A stretch of 64,000 nt of DNA, from positions 400,021-464,020 of the forward strand of contig NZ_JAAKZF010000001.1 of assembly GCF_011045125.1 (NCBI RefSeq). Reading direction: 5' to 3'. The notes below the pieces were generated by a model. The model worked only from the letters and a program-made list of their open reading frames with translations, did no database searches and had not been told where the DNA came from. This DNA is from Allomesorhizobium camelthorni (lineage in GTDB: Bacteria > Pseudomonadota > Alphaproteobacteria > Rhizobiales > Rhizobiaceae). Shown piece by piece: positions 36,550-45,972 of this stretch (within the stretch, counting starts at the first letter, position 1; every line of letters starts with the position of its first letter). A program made the translations under genes and the position numbers.

Positions 36550-38436
36550 CTATATCCGCGATGAGCAGTGGTTCGTCGCGACTTCGGCATCCTTCCAAAG
36601 CCAGACCGCGAGCGAGCCAGATCGTCCCCGAATATTCGTTTCGATCGGCCCTTGAAGGACTCCGGCCTTGTAGAGGTCGCAGTCTTTTCCGGCCACATGC
36701 AGCAACTCGTCGCTGACGGCAAGTTCGGTCCGATGGCTGGCGGCAACCTCCATCAGCCGGCTGGCGATATTGACGGTGTCGCCGGTTGCCGCAATGTGCT
36801 GGTGGCTTTCGCCACCCAGTCTCGACGCGATAACCGTGCCGAAATGCGCTCCGATTTTATAGCCCAGACGGGATGAGGTAGATGCGGGCTGGGAGGCAAG
36901 CCAATCCCTGGTGCGATGCGATAGCCTGACGCTACAGCTGGCTGCCCTCGACGCATCGTCCGCGGCAGGTTCGGGAAGGCCGAACAGGATCATCGCTCCG
37001 TCGCCCATGAAACTGGTGACGATGCCACCACACTCCGTCACTTCCTCGTCGACCAGCGTGTGAAAAGCGCTCAGCAGTTCGCGAGTGGCGTTCGGCCCCA
37101 ACGTCTCGCTCAGGCCGGTGAAGCCGGACAGATCGATGAACACGACCGCCACATCTTCACGAACCGGCTCCTGAAGGAAATCGCCATGCTTTGCCAGCCA
37201 CTGGCCCAGCCCCGGCGCCTGTACCCTCTGCAGCAATTTGCTCTGCGTGGCAAAATATTGCGCGCGGTTCCGGTCGCGCCAGAGCTGCACGGCTCCGAAC
37301 AGGATCGCAGGAGGAGCAGCGGCTGCCATCGGCAGCGCGGCGCTCAACCAGATGCCGTTCGAAAAAGCTGTTACGTTGACTGTGGCCCAGATCAGCACCA
37401 CGCCGATGACGGCTGCCAGGCCGATCGCGCTGCGCCGCCAGGCCACAAGGGCGACGAGGACCATCGGCAGGACCACGGCAAAGCCGGCATCGACAAGACG
37501 AACATACCGGTCTCTCACGATGCCGTCGCCGGACATCAGGTGGGCGATTGCCGTGGAGATCACCTCGACGCCCGGGAGCACCGGATCAAAGGGGGTTGGG
37601 AAGACATCTCCGCCTCCGGTTGCCGTTGCCCCGATCACAACAATCCGATTGCGAATTTCGCCGCCAGTCAATTGGCCCGAGAGCACGGCCGCGGCGCTGA
37701 TCGTGGGTATGGTGCCGCGCGGGCCATAGAAGGCGAGAGGAAGAAGATGGCCGAGATCCGTCCGGATCAAACGCGTTCCCAAGAACAGGCGGTTGGGCTC
37801 GATCTCAGGCTCGGTTCCGATCGCCAGGGCGGCGACGCGCAAAGGGAGAGAGGCTTCCACCTGGTCTCCTGAACGAAACAGCAGCGGAACGAAGCGAGGC
37901 GTTCCGGTCTGGTCGGTGGCCACGTTCACCACGCCAACAGCGGCGGCGTCGGAAAACATTTGCAGCGGCATTAGAAATCGTTCCGCATCTGGCAATCGGA
38001 CGAGGGGGCCGTCGGCTTGCGGCGGTATCCACTGTTTGCCGCCCGCGAAAACCGCGGCAGCCGCGATCACGGTCGTGCTCCCGCCAAGCGATCGCGCCAG
38101 GGCCTCGTCGCCCTTTTTTTCTTTTGGATCGACGAGCAGCAGGTCAACTGCGATTATTTTCGGATCAAAGCGCGCAATCTCATCGATGAGGCGAGACAGC
38201 GTGGCGCGGTTCAAGGGAAAACCTTCGCCTTTCGCGAGCTCGTCGTCTATCGCAACGATCGTGATCAAATCAGGTGGGCTTGCCGTCCCCCTGATGTTCG
38301 TTCGAACATCAGTCATGGTGGCTTCGATGCGATCGAGAAACCACATGTTCCCGCGCCAGTGCAAATATCCCAGACCGGCACCCCAAAGCCCCGCCAGAAG
38401 GAGTGCAATCAGGGTCGGGAGCGCCCGGCGCTTCAA
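36550..38436 (-). CDS. CHASE2-domain adenylate/guanylate cyclase
   Basis: 628-aa membrane sensor. After an N-terminal helix (residues 7-25), an extracytoplasmic CHASE2 domain (about 30-300) shows ITIVAIDDELAKGEGFPLNR and PKIIAVDLLLVDP. Three helices follow (about 308-390), then a class III cyclase domain (about 430-600) with VVFIDLSGFTGLSETLG (first metal Asp), TSFMGDGAMILFG (second metal Asp) and GDTVNIASRLM near 570. All catalytic blocks look intact. The upstream FecR-domain gene ends 3 bp away, so the pair is an operon. The signal sensed is unknown. Confidence 0.92.
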   Translation of the reverse strand: MKRRALPTLIALLLAGLWGAGLGYLHWRGNMWFLDRIEATMTDVRTNIRGTASPPDLITIVAIDDELAKGEGFPLNRATLSRLIDEIARFDPKIIAVDLLLVDPKEKKGDEALARSLGGSTTVIAAAAVFAGGKQWIPPQADGPLVRLPDAERFLMPLQMFSDAAAVGVVNVATDQTGTPRFVPLLFRSGDQVEASLPLRVAALAIGTEPEIEPNRLFLGTRLIRTDLGHLLPLAFYGPRGTIPTISAAAVLSGQLTGGEIRNRIVVIGATATGGGDVFPTPFDPVLPGVEVISTAIAHLMSGDGIVRDRYVRLVDAGFAVVLPMVLVALVAWRRSAIGLAAVIGVVLIWATVNVTAFSNGIWLSAALPMAAAAPPAILFGAVQLWRDRNRAQYFATQSKLLQRVQAPGLGQWLAKHGDFLQEPVREDVAVVFIDLSGFTGLSETLGPNATRELLSAFHTLVDEEVTECGGIVTSFMGDGAMILFGLPEPAADDASRAASCSVRLSHRTRDWLASQPASTSSRLGYKIGAHFGTVIASRLGGESHQHIAATGDTVNIASRLMEVAASHRTELAVSDELLHVAGKDCDLYKAGVLQGPIETNIRGRSGSLAVWLWKDAEVATNHCSSRI

Positions 38437-38439
38437 GCT

Positions 38440-38970
38440 TTATTCTCCCAGGCGCGCCATCAATGCGGACACACGCGCCGCCGGCCAACGCCTGACGGTC
38501 AGGGGCGTTGTTCCGCGTTCGACATCGACGCCTTCGCCCGGGCCCAGCAGGACGCCGGCGCTCGCGCTTGGCCGCTGGACGCCGACGCGACCGTCAACGA
38601 CAAAGACCGACGTCTTGCCGCTTTGCGCGTCGACAGCCCATTTTGTGCCTCGCACGGCGGCAATCGCCTGCGGCGTGACGACGACGAATCCAGGTGTTTG
38701 TCCAGCCGGGACCTCGAGCAGCAACGCCTTCCGCCGCAAAATGACGCCGTCGGCGTTTCCGTCCTGATTGCGGTCCGCCAGTGAATATCGAGCACCGTCT
38801 TCGGCTGTGATCCTCACACCTCCGGGGCAGCGCAGGACTTGTCTCGAAGTGCCGGCCCTTTGCTCCAAGTTGCACCCCAGGTTGGCGGATTGCGGCGATG
38901 CAACGGTCGCCCAACATACCGTCAGGAAGACGACGCTCGCGCTGCAAACGGCTCGGTGGCTCATACCCAC
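38440..38970 (-). CDS. Secreted FecR-domain protein
   Basis: 176-aa exported protein with signal peptide (about residues 1-27, cleavage near VASPQS) and a FecR domain (about 55-145) containing VVVTPQAIAAVRGTKWAVDAQ and SVFVVDGRVGVQ. In this context FecR-only proteins occur beside CHASE2 cyclases and may be ligand or partner for the sensor domain. The GTG at 38970 is chosen because AGGAGG lies 8 nt upstream; ATG at 38964 is the alternative. First gene of the two-gene leftward unit. Confidence 0.88.
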   Translation of the reverse strand: MGMSHRAVCSASVVFLTVCWATVASPQSANLGCNLEQRAGTSRQVLRCPGGVRITAEDGARYSLADRNQDGNADGVILRRKALLLEVPAGQTPGFVVVTPQAIAAVRGTKWAVDAQSGKTSVFVVDGRVGVQRPSASAGVLLGPGEGVDVERGTTPLTVRRWPAARVSALMARLGE

Positions 38971-39125
38971 GAAAGATACCTCCTCCTATGGTTGAAACAT
39001 CTTTCCGAATCGACTGTCATTGCTACGGACTGGAGCAAAGTTGGCTCAAAGTGAATCCCCGACGAGGTATCTCCGCCGCAAATGCCGATATTTTCTGTTC
39101 AACAGTATAGCCCGGTTCCCCTGAA

Positions 39126-39506
39126 ATGAACAATTCACCCATACCGGCGACAGGCTTCCCGGTCGCGCAAATCGCCTCCAGACAATGCTGTCGATTGGAG
39201 GGAGCGGCGGGTTCGGGTGGCGAGAGGAATGCCGGCAGCAGGGGCGAATGCCTTGACCTCGCCGAGGCAGCCCAGCACCTTGGGCTTGAACGGAGAGCCG
39301 ATGGGCGCCCCGGCTAAATCCGCGAGCCGGCCGAACTGCATGAGCTCGAAGGGCACATCAACAGCGAGGCTTTCGTGAGCACAGTGCTCGCCATCTTCGA
39401 CCGCTGGGTCGCGGCGGGAATCGTCCCCGCCGGCAGCGGGCGTGGTGACCAGATCGGGGACCGGGAAGTGCTGCAGGCGGCGCTCACAAGGCGACGGGGC
39501 GTTTAG
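39126..39506 (+). other. Stretch without an intact gene, possible degenerate ORF
   Basis: Between the FecR gene and exoZ about 600 bases carry no convincing gene. On the plus strand, an open segment ending DLAEAAQHLGLERR stops at 39317 and the same frame then continues from 39318 to a stop at 39506 (AELHELEGHINSEAFVSTVLAIF). The two halves could be an interrupted small protein, but I recognise no family, so this is weak. Confidence 0.25.
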
Positions 39507-39579
39507 CCCGCCAGTACCGACGGCCTGATCTTTGCATCAGCCTTCGCCTGCCGCCGCCCAGCAACGTCCGGCCGCTCGA

Positions 39580-40614
39580 CTATGCGCCGCCCGAACTCGC
39601 GCCGGAGGATCTGGGTAATGGGTATTTGGCCTGGTTGGAGCTGCGAATGCCCTTGAAGGCCGCGCCGATGGGCCTTTCCAGCATTTCGTAAGCGCCGACA
39701 CCGACCGCGACACCTGCCGCCACCGCAAGCATCATTGCCGGCGCAGCCGGTATCGGCAGCATCGGGGCAAGCTTGGCCACGACCGAAATCGCCAACGTGT
39801 GCCAGAGGTATATCGAATAGGAACTGTCGCCGAGATAGCGCATCGGCCGGACATGACGAATCGCGCCGGCCTTTTCCAGCGCTAGCACGCCGATCAGGAG
39901 CGCGGCGGCCAACGGACCGAAGGATAGCGGGCCGAATCCGATATAAGTCGCGCCGACGAAAGCGAAACCGAGAAGCGCGACGACGACCAGGGCAGCGCCC
40001 ACGGCGGGCGATGGAATTCTGCCCTCCAGCCACAATTTGCCGATAAACGCGCCTATCAGGAATTCCAGAATGATCGGGTCGGTGTAGGTCGCGAGAACCG
40101 GGTTGCCGCTGCTGCTGATCAGACCAAATCCCGCCAGGCCAACGAAAACGGACGCCAAGGCCACCAGTCTCCTTCTCGACGGCAGGAGCAGGCAGCCGGC
40201 GAAAACCGCGTAGAAGAACATCTCGTAATTCAGCGTCCAGCCCTGGACCAGAACCGGCCAGATTTCGCCATTGCTGGGCGAACGATGCGGGACGAGGAAC
40301 AACGAGCCGAACACATGGCCGAGCGTGAGCTTCATGTTGGGGAACAGTCCGGCAAGCGCGCCAGCAACCATCACGCCGGTAGCGATCCAGTAGACCGGCG
40401 CTATGCGCTCCAGGCGGTCGCGCAGAAACCGCGCCGGCGTGGCGGGCCTGCGTTGCGACAGGACCCACATAATGAAACCGCTGATGACGAAAAACACGTC
40501 AACCCCGGCGGCGCCAATGGCGAAATGCCCGCCGGTGCGTTCGGCCGCGTGAAAGACCACCACTGCAAGTGCGGCGAAGGCCCGCAGATACTGGATGCCA
40601 TAAAGCCTGTTCAT
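39580..40614 (-). CDS. exoZ: Succinoglycan acetyltransferase ExoZ (acyltransferase 3)
   Basis: 344-aa integral membrane O-acyltransferase of the acyltransferase-3 family. Diagnostic parts are the N-terminal LYGIQYLRAFAALAVVVFHA with the catalytic-type His, DVFFVISGFIMW near residue 38 and YLGDSSYSIYLWHTLAISV near 255. About ten helices. In S. meliloti ExoZ adds the acetyl group to succinoglycan; the position beside exoQ-exoF-exoY supports this name. It overlaps exoQ by 4 bp. The last dozen residues are Ser/Gly-rich. Confidence 0.85.
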   Translation of the reverse strand: MNRLYGIQYLRAFAALAVVVFHAAERTGGHFAIGAAGVDVFFVISGFIMWVLSQRRPATPARFLRDRLERIAPVYWIATGVMVAGALAGLFPNMKLTLGHVFGSLFLVPHRSPSNGEIWPVLVQGWTLNYEMFFYAVFAGCLLLPSRRRLVALASVFVGLAGFGLISSSGNPVLATYTDPIILEFLIGAFIGKLWLEGRIPSPAVGAALVVVALLGFAFVGATYIGFGPLSFGPLAAALLIGVLALEKAGAIRHVRPMRYLGDSSYSIYLWHTLAISVVAKLAPMLPIPAAPAMMLAVAAGVAVGVGAYEMLERPIGAAFKGIRSSNQAKYPLPRSSGASSGGA

Positions 40615-41888
40615 CGGGCGTGCCGCATATGCAGCCGCAGATCAGGGTGCGCAGGGGAGAATGCCAGGCGCCTATGCGTCGATTTCGATGCCGCGAGCAG
40701 ACCGGCCGCATAGTAGAGCAGGAACGATCCGATAACGTATGGGTGGATCACATCGACTTCGAAGAATGATCGCACCAAGAGCATGAAGGCGATGCCGAAC
40801 ATCACATGGGAGGCCGCGTCATCGCGATCATCGAGAAGGCGCCGAAGATGGCCTACGGGAACCCGAACGATGATCAGGCCGGCCAGCAGAAGCCCTATAA
40901 AACCGAGTTCGACCAGCACTTCGATGTAGGTGTTATGGAAATGAAAGCCGCTGCGCGAGCCGATGTAGAATTCTTCCCAGAGCCGCTCGGCCTCGGAAAA
41001 ACCCTGGACCCAATAGCCGTAATAGCCGACGCCGACGATCGGCGTTTGCTGCGCCGCCGCGAGCCCCTCGGCCCATAGATATGTGCGCCCAGTCAGCGTC
41101 GCATCCTTGCCGAAGGCTCCGAGCAGCAGGTCCATGCCGCCGAAATTCAACCCGACGAACGCGACGCCGAGAGCAAGCGCGATGCCGGCCGCCAGAAAGG
41201 CTTTCCTGGTGCGCGGCGCAAACAGGAGAATGAGGCTGAGGCCTATCATGACGCCCAGCGTGGCGGCAGTGGCGATGATCGATGTCGCGGACTGCGAGGC
41301 GATCAGCGCGTAGCCGGACAGGGCCGCGCCAACAAAGGCCAGAAGCCTCGCGAGGCCGCGCTCGCCCAGGATGAAAATGCAGGCAAAGGCGAAATAGATG
41401 CCGAGCGAGGCGAAAAAGCCGAGCTGATTTTTGGACGAGAAGGCGCCCACGAAGCTGTATTCGCCGTCCAGCGGATCATAGTGATAGCCGCCGAAGGCAA
41501 GTGAATAAAGGATCACAAGGCAGACGCCCGCCAGCATGCCGAGCGTCATCGTTCTCGCATTCATGGTTCTCGCCGCGATCAGCGCACAGACGATGTGGGA
41601 GAAATATTGCACGCCTGCGCGTGCGGTGACGCCGGGCGCGGCGGACCAGAACACCGACAGGCAGGCGAAAAGGCCGAAGGCAATGATCCAGTAGAATTTG
41701 AAGTAGTTCCCGAGCGAATGACGATAATCGACGAGAACCAGCGGCAGCCACAGTGCGTAATAGGCAAGAACCGAGACCTGGCCGAAACGTGCCGAGTAGG
41801 CAAGAATGAAAGCCGAGATAGCGATCGCGACGAAGCCGTACCAGAAATTGTGGTCCGGGCTGACAAGGCTTGCCTTGGCGATCTTCAT
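40611..41888 (-). CDS. exoQ: Exopolysaccharide polymerase ExoQ (Wzy/O-antigen ligase-like)
   Basis: 425-aa multi-helix membrane protein of the O-antigen ligase/polymerase superfamily. About 11 helices are visible, with a large periplasmic loop (about residues 255-315) containing LTGRTYLWAEGLAAAQQTPIVGVGYYGYW and the FHFHNTYIEVLVELG motif typical of Wzy-like proteins. In S. meliloti ExoQ is needed for polymerisation of high-molecular-weight succinoglycan. It lies 26 bp after exoF and overlaps exoZ (ATGA). Confidence 0.9.
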   Translation of the reverse strand: MKIAKASLVSPDHNFWYGFVAIAISAFILAYSARFGQVSVLAYYALWLPLVLVDYRHSLGNYFKFYWIIAFGLFACLSVFWSAAPGVTARAGVQYFSHIVCALIAARTMNARTMTLGMLAGVCLVILYSLAFGGYHYDPLDGEYSFVGAFSSKNQLGFFASLGIYFAFACIFILGERGLARLLAFVGAALSGYALIASQSATSIIATAATLGVMIGLSLILLFAPRTRKAFLAAGIALALGVAFVGLNFGGMDLLLGAFGKDATLTGRTYLWAEGLAAAQQTPIVGVGYYGYWVQGFSEAERLWEEFYIGSRSGFHFHNTYIEVLVELGFIGLLLAGLIIVRVPVGHLRRLLDDRDDAASHVMFGIAFMLLVRSFFEVDVIHPYVIGSFLLYYAAGLLAASKSTHRRLAFSPAHPDLRLHMRHAR

Positions 41889-41914
41889 GGCTGTTCCATT
41901 GCGAGCCTTGCCTG

Positions 41915-43198
41915 CTAGTTAGCGGGAACCGGCGCGATGCCGACCTTGATGACATCCCCGGGCAGGACCGGGGTATTCTCGTCGGCCGCCATTTCCTTCG
42001 TTTTTTCCCCTTCCTCGCGGACGATGGAAAAACTGATCGCCGGCGAGGCGTCGCCGCCCGTGCTGAGCGCGGCCTGCGGATCCTGGGCCATCGCTTCGGC
42101 CATCAGGTCCCTGTACATGGCGATCTTCAGGTTCAGCTTTTCGATTTCGGCTTCCGCGGCCTGACGCTCCTGGGCGATCTCGGCGTCCCGATCGTTCTGC
42201 AGGGTCGTGGCATCCTGGGTGGCCTTGCTTATGTCCTGCTTGGCCCGCAGGGCAGCCGTTTCCATGTCCAGAACCTTGCCTTCGAGTTCAGCAATCGCGC
42301 GCTCGATCGAAAGCACCCGGGCGTTCACCACCAGCCCCTGATCGGCAAGATTGCCGATGCCCTTCAGTTCGTTGCGGGAAAGCTCCATCTGCCGGTTCTG
42401 GCTGGCTATCTTCTTTTCCAGCGAGGCCACCTCGTTCTGAAGCAGGGATTTAAGATCCTCGATAGCGGAGAGTTGCACGCGCAGCCGCGTCTCCCGCGCC
42501 GCCTTGAAAGCGGTCTCATCCGCGATCAGTTTCCTGCCTTCGGCAGTTTCCTGGAGTTCCTTGGGAAATTCGATTTCCTCTTGTCCTGCGGCTTCGGCAA
42601 TCAGCCGCGCGCGCTTGGCCAGAAGGCCGCTGCGCTCGGAGACGAAGACATCGTAGTTGCCACGGGCATTGATGAAATCGCGCTCGATGCGCTGCCCGGC
42701 ATCGGCTGCGCGGCGCATTCCGCCGGCCAGGCTGACGGCCTTCAGCACGGTCAAATCGGGAGCGTAGGGATATTTGCCGGGGGTCTGCACATCGCCGGAG
42801 ATGAAGACCGGCCGGAACTCGGCAAGTTCAACCGACGTGTCGGGACGATCGAGCAGCCCGAATTTCTGCTGCAGTTCCTCGCTGATCACATCGGCGATCT
42901 CGGATGTCGTCTTGCCGTTGGCAGGCATTTCGCCGACAAACGGCAACGATATGTTGCCCGAGGGGCCGACGGTATAATCGCCGCTGATCGTCGGCCAGTC
43001 GCGAACCGCGCCTTCCGCAGTCTGCCACTCCACGACGCGGATGCGGAGCTTGTCCATGGTGCCGAGCCGATATTCCTCGCTTTGCGCAGGGACCGCAGCC
43101 AATGCGGACAGCATGACGGCGAATGCCACCGCGCTTGTGAAGAGAGAACGCCCCATGCGGAGCCATGCGACGCTGGATTTTGCAACTTTGCCTATCAA
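41915..43198 (-). CDS. exoF: Polysaccharide export/synthesis protein ExoF (Wza-type)
   Basis: 427-aa exported protein with a signal peptide (about residues 1-40, cleavage near VPAQSEE). The polysaccharide export domain includes DYTVGPSGNISLPFVGEMPANG near 72-90 and a SLBB-like segment PVFISGDVQTPGKYPYAPDLTVLKAVSLAGG near 128-158. A long coiled coil (about 190-370) follows. No Cys lipobox is seen, as in rhizobial ExoF. The TTG at 43198 has AAAGG upstream; the ATG at 43156 is the alternative. Second gene after exoY. Confidence 0.9.
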   Translation of the reverse strand: MIGKVAKSSVAWLRMGRSLFTSAVAFAVMLSALAAVPAQSEEYRLGTMDKLRIRVVEWQTAEGAVRDWPTISGDYTVGPSGNISLPFVGEMPANGKTTSEIADVISEELQQKFGLLDRPDTSVELAEFRPVFISGDVQTPGKYPYAPDLTVLKAVSLAGGMRRAADAGQRIERDFINARGNYDVFVSERSGLLAKRARLIAEAAGQEEIEFPKELQETAEGRKLIADETAFKAARETRLRVQLSAIEDLKSLLQNEVASLEKKIASQNRQMELSRNELKGIGNLADQGLVVNARVLSIERAIAELEGKVLDMETAALRAKQDISKATQDATTLQNDRDAEIAQERQAAEAEIEKLNLKIAMYRDLMAEAMAQDPQAALSTGGDASPAISFSIVREEGEKTKEMAADENTPVLPGDVIKVGIAPVPAN

Positions 43199-43222
43199 GA
43201 CGAGCCTTTCTGGCAGCAGGGA

Positions 43223-43903
43223 TCAGTAGCTGCCGCGAGACGAGAAGACGGCCGGAACCGTTTTGACGATGATCTTGAGGTCGAAAATGAATGACCAGTT
43301 CTCGACATAGTGCCGGTCGAAGGCGACTCGCGTGCCATAGGAAACATCGTTGCGTCCGCTGACCTGCCAAAGTCCGGTCAGGCCCGGGCGCGATTTCAGA
43401 TAATAGTCCGCGGCCGGGCCGTAGAGTTCGAGCTCATCCTTCACCACCGGCCTGGGGCCGACGATGCTCATATCGCCGCGCAGGATGTTGAACATCTGCG
43501 GCAGCTCGTCGAGGCTGAGCTTGCGCAGCACGGCTCCGACGCGGGTAACACGCGGATCGCTCTGCAGCTTGCGGGTGGCGAGCCATTCGTCGCGGCTTTG
43601 CGGGTTCCTGGCGAAGTGGGCAGCAAGAACCTCGTCCCCATTTTCCACCATGGTGCGGAATTTGAGACACTGGAAAACACCGCCGTTCCGGCCGATCCGG
43701 CTGTGGCCGTAGAATACCCGGCCGCCATCCGAAAACTTCACCAGCATCGCCAGCATGAGAAGCAGCGGGCTCAGCAGGAGAATTCCCGCCGCGGCGGTGA
43801 TGATGTCGAATCCGCGTTTGATGGCTCCGCCAATCGGCGGCTGATGCTCGGAAGCCGATCGGAGCCGGTGTGATATATTGGCCAAACTGGCAGGATATTT
43901 CAT
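43223..43903 (-). CDS. exoY: Undecaprenyl-phosphate galactose phosphotransferase ExoY
   Basis: 226-aa initiating sugar-1-phosphate transferase that puts the first galactose on undecaprenyl phosphate. One membrane helix (about residues 32-54) is followed by the cytoplasmic catalytic domain: FQCLKFRTMV, RLKSL-type SLDELPQMFNILRGDMSIVGPRPV near 145-165 and SRPGLTGLWQVSGRNDVSYG near 183-200. The ATG at 43903 is chosen for the GGAGCA site 7 nt upstream; the open frame extends 22 codons further without support. First gene of the leftward exoYFQZ operon. Confidence 0.93.
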   Translation of the reverse strand: MKYPASLANISHRLRSASEHQPPIGGAIKRGFDIITAAAGILLLSPLLLMLAMLVKFSDGGRVFYGHSRIGRNGGVFQCLKFRTMVENGDEVLAAHFARNPQSRDEWLATRKLQSDPRVTRVGAVLRKLSLDELPQMFNILRGDMSIVGPRPVVKDELELYGPAADYYLKSRPGLTGLWQVSGRNDVSYGTRVAFDRHYVENWSFIFDLKIIVKTVPAVFSSRGSY

Positions 43904-44513
43904 TTTGCTGCTCCACGATGAAAAGCGTCGGGACAATGCGAAATGCTGCAGCGCAACATGACAAATCAATAGCGCGAGGGATGTGTCATGTCTGTGATGA
44001 AATTTGGACGATGAACTATCGGCAGATCATATTTTGTGACAATTGGTCACAAACTGGCGATGGCCAGAGATTTCTCACATCCGAGTCGTAAAATACAGAT
44101 TTATTGCTGCGTCAGTTTCCATAATAAAAGTCCGAAGGTTTGTTTGAAAGGCTAAAATTGTTGTCAGGAAGAACTCGTCATTGTCCAAAATACCTGCGTA
44201 TTATTCCGAATAATTCTTTCAGTTGAATTTCCTAATTTCTCTTGGGAGAGCGGTGGTTTCTAAGCCATAGTTGCGCTGCAACATGAATTGGTCTGACCGA
44301 TGGGAGGCTCCGTGGAGCTCCGCAAAAGAAACGCGCCGTGTTGCCTATGCGCTTTCGGATCAATATAAATGCCCTTGCGCGGTTTGGTATTGGCGCTTGG
44401 CCCTCGAAAAATCCGGAGATTTAGATCACTGGGGGCTGGGACGCTTCGGCGGGAGGAATTTAGCGCATGATTTTGGACGCAAAACTGCGTGTGAACGGCG
44501 CGACAGGATAGAA
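43904..44513. promoter_or_regulatory. AT-rich exoY/exoX divergent control region
   Basis: About 610 bases between divergent exoY and exoX with no credible gene. The part 43970-44270 is visibly AT-rich (for example TTATTGCTGC, ATAATAAAAGT, AATAATTCTTTCAG) against the GC-rich surroundings. In S. meliloti this interval controls succinoglycan synthesis, and regulators such as MucR prefer AT-rich DNA. A few in-frame codons upstream of exoX stay open but lack coding character. Confidence 0.6.
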
Positions 44514-44810
44514 ATGTCCTTCGTGCTCTTTCTACGCGGCCTTATTGGAGTGCTGCTGGTGTTTGCGATCACTACCTATGTGATCACGCAATCGCTATGG
44601 ACGACGTTTATTCAAACCTTGATCTGCGCTGTCCTGCTGCAGATCGGTTATTTCGCCGCTGTTTTATTCCTCGTGTGGCGATCTGCCGACAAGACGAAGG
44701 ACGAAGCGAGCACGGCAAAGGATGAAGCCTTGCAGAGCTTGCCGAAGGAAGACCACCCTGCGGGCAAGGTGAGTCAGCTGCCCGGAGTACCGCGCTCGGG
44801 TAACCTTTAA
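44514..44810 (+). CDS. exoX: Exopolysaccharide production repressor ExoX (SyrA family)
   Basis: 98-aa membrane protein with two helices (about residues 3-27, VLFLRGLIGVLLVFAITTYVI, and 33-56, TTFIQTLICAVLLQIGYFAAVLFLVW) and a charged C-terminal tail. This matches the SyrA/ExoX exopolysaccharide-repressor family, which acts post-translationally, in S. meliloti balanced against ExoY. The ATG at 44514 starts the conserved part; the upstream open frame (from 44271) is judged non-coding. Confidence 0.85.
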   Translation: MSFVLFLRGLIGVLLVFAITTYVITQSLWTTFIQTLICAVLLQIGYFAAVLFLVWRSADKTKDEASTAKDEALQSLPKEDHPAGKVSQLPGVPRSGNL

Positions 44811-44970
44811 GCCAGGCGATCTCCTAACCCTGTCATGAAATCGCCGTTCGCAGTTGCGAACAATCCGCTTTCCAGTTCAAGCCGGTAGGGTTAGTCCGCC
44901 TACTTGGTGATGCGCGGCCACCAGCTGCGTGGTCTGCACTACGTTTGGAACGGATTGATCGAGGTGTGAA

Positions 44971-45972
44971 ATGACATTCCCCGCTACCGTATGCGTCATC
45001 ATTGCCGCCAAGAATGCCTCCGGCACCATCGCGCGCGCCATCCGGTCGGGGCTGCGGGAGGGGCGTGTCGCGGAAGTTGTCGTTGTCGACGACGGATCGA
45101 CCGACAGCACGGCGGAAGCGTCGCGGGCGGCCGATGACGGGAGCGGCCGCCTGCGGGTTCTGTCGCTCGAGACCAACAGGGGGCCGGCCTTTGCCAGAAA
45201 CCACGCAATCGCCCATTCGTCAGCCCCGCTGATCGCCATACTGGACGCCGACGACTTCTTTCTGGCCGGTCGCTTCGACAGGCTTATCGATGGGGATGAC
45301 TGGGATTTCGTCGCCGACAATATCGTTTTCATCGACGGAACGGGCAGCGTGGTTGAACCTGCCGTGCCGGAATTCGAATCGGCGCCGCGCTTTCTCGACC
45401 TTCAAGGCTTCATCGAAGGCAACATCTCAAAGCGCGGGGCCTCGCGCGGCGAGATCGGCTTCCTCAAGCCGGTCATGCGGCGATCTTTTCTCGACCGCCA
45501 CGGGCTTGGCTACAAGGAAGAGCTGCGGCTGGGCGAGGACTACGACCTCTACGCGCGGGCGCTGGTGAACGGTGCGCGCTACAAGATCGTCCACGGCTGC
45601 GGCTACGGCGCGGTCGTTCGGCCTGACTCGCTAAGCGGCAGGCACAGGACGCTCGACCTGAAGCGCTTGTACGAGGCCGACCGGGCCATCCTCGCCGCGC
45701 CCGGCCTGCCGAAGGAGAGCGCAGCCGCGCTCCGCAGGCACGAACGCCACATTCGCGGGCGCTATGAACTGCGCCGTTTCCTCGACATCAAAGCCGAGGC
45801 GGGGATCTGGCGCGCGGGGCTTTACGCCCTGGCAAACCCGTCCGCTGTGCCGGCGATCGCCGGCGGCGTGGCGGCCGACAAGCTCGCCGCTTTCAAGGCG
45901 CGCCGCAAGCCTGACACGGCGGACCCCGCGGCGCTTCGCTACCTGCTGCCCGCGACCCTCGCTCAGAAATAA
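44971..45972 (+). CDS. exoU: Family 2 glycosyltransferase, ExoU position
   Basis: 333-aa GT2 glucosyltransferase with an N-terminal GT-A fold: CVIIAAKNASGTIARAI, VVVDDGSTDSTAEA near residues 38-51 and the metal-binding ILDADDFF near 90. The C-terminal part is helical. Name by synteny: S. meliloti exoU follows exoX and encodes a late glucosyltransferase of the octasaccharide side chain. The 160 bp upstream may hold its promoter. The 3' ends of this gene and exoV overlap by 10 bp in convergent orientation. Confidence 0.78.
   Translation: MTFPATVCVIIAAKNASGTIARAIRSGLREGRVAEVVVVDDGSTDSTAEASRAADDGSGRLRVLSLETNRGPAFARNHAIAHSSAPLIAILDADDFFLAGRFDRLIDGDDWDFVADNIVFIDGTGSVVEPAVPEFESAPRFLDLQGFIEGNISKRGASRGEIGFLKPVMRRSFLDRHGLGYKEELRLGEDYDLYARALVNGARYKIVHGCGYGAVVRPDSLSGRHRTLDLKRLYEADRAILAAPGLPKESAAALRRHERHIRGRYELRRFLDIKAEAGIWRAGLYALANPSAVPAIAGGVAADKLAAFKARRKPDTADPAALRYLLPATLAQK

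Noticed and set aside
44271..44513. N-terminal extension of exoX by 81 codons
   Set aside because: The SyrA-type protein begins at the ATG at 44514; the upstream part lies in the exoY/exoX control region and has no coding character.
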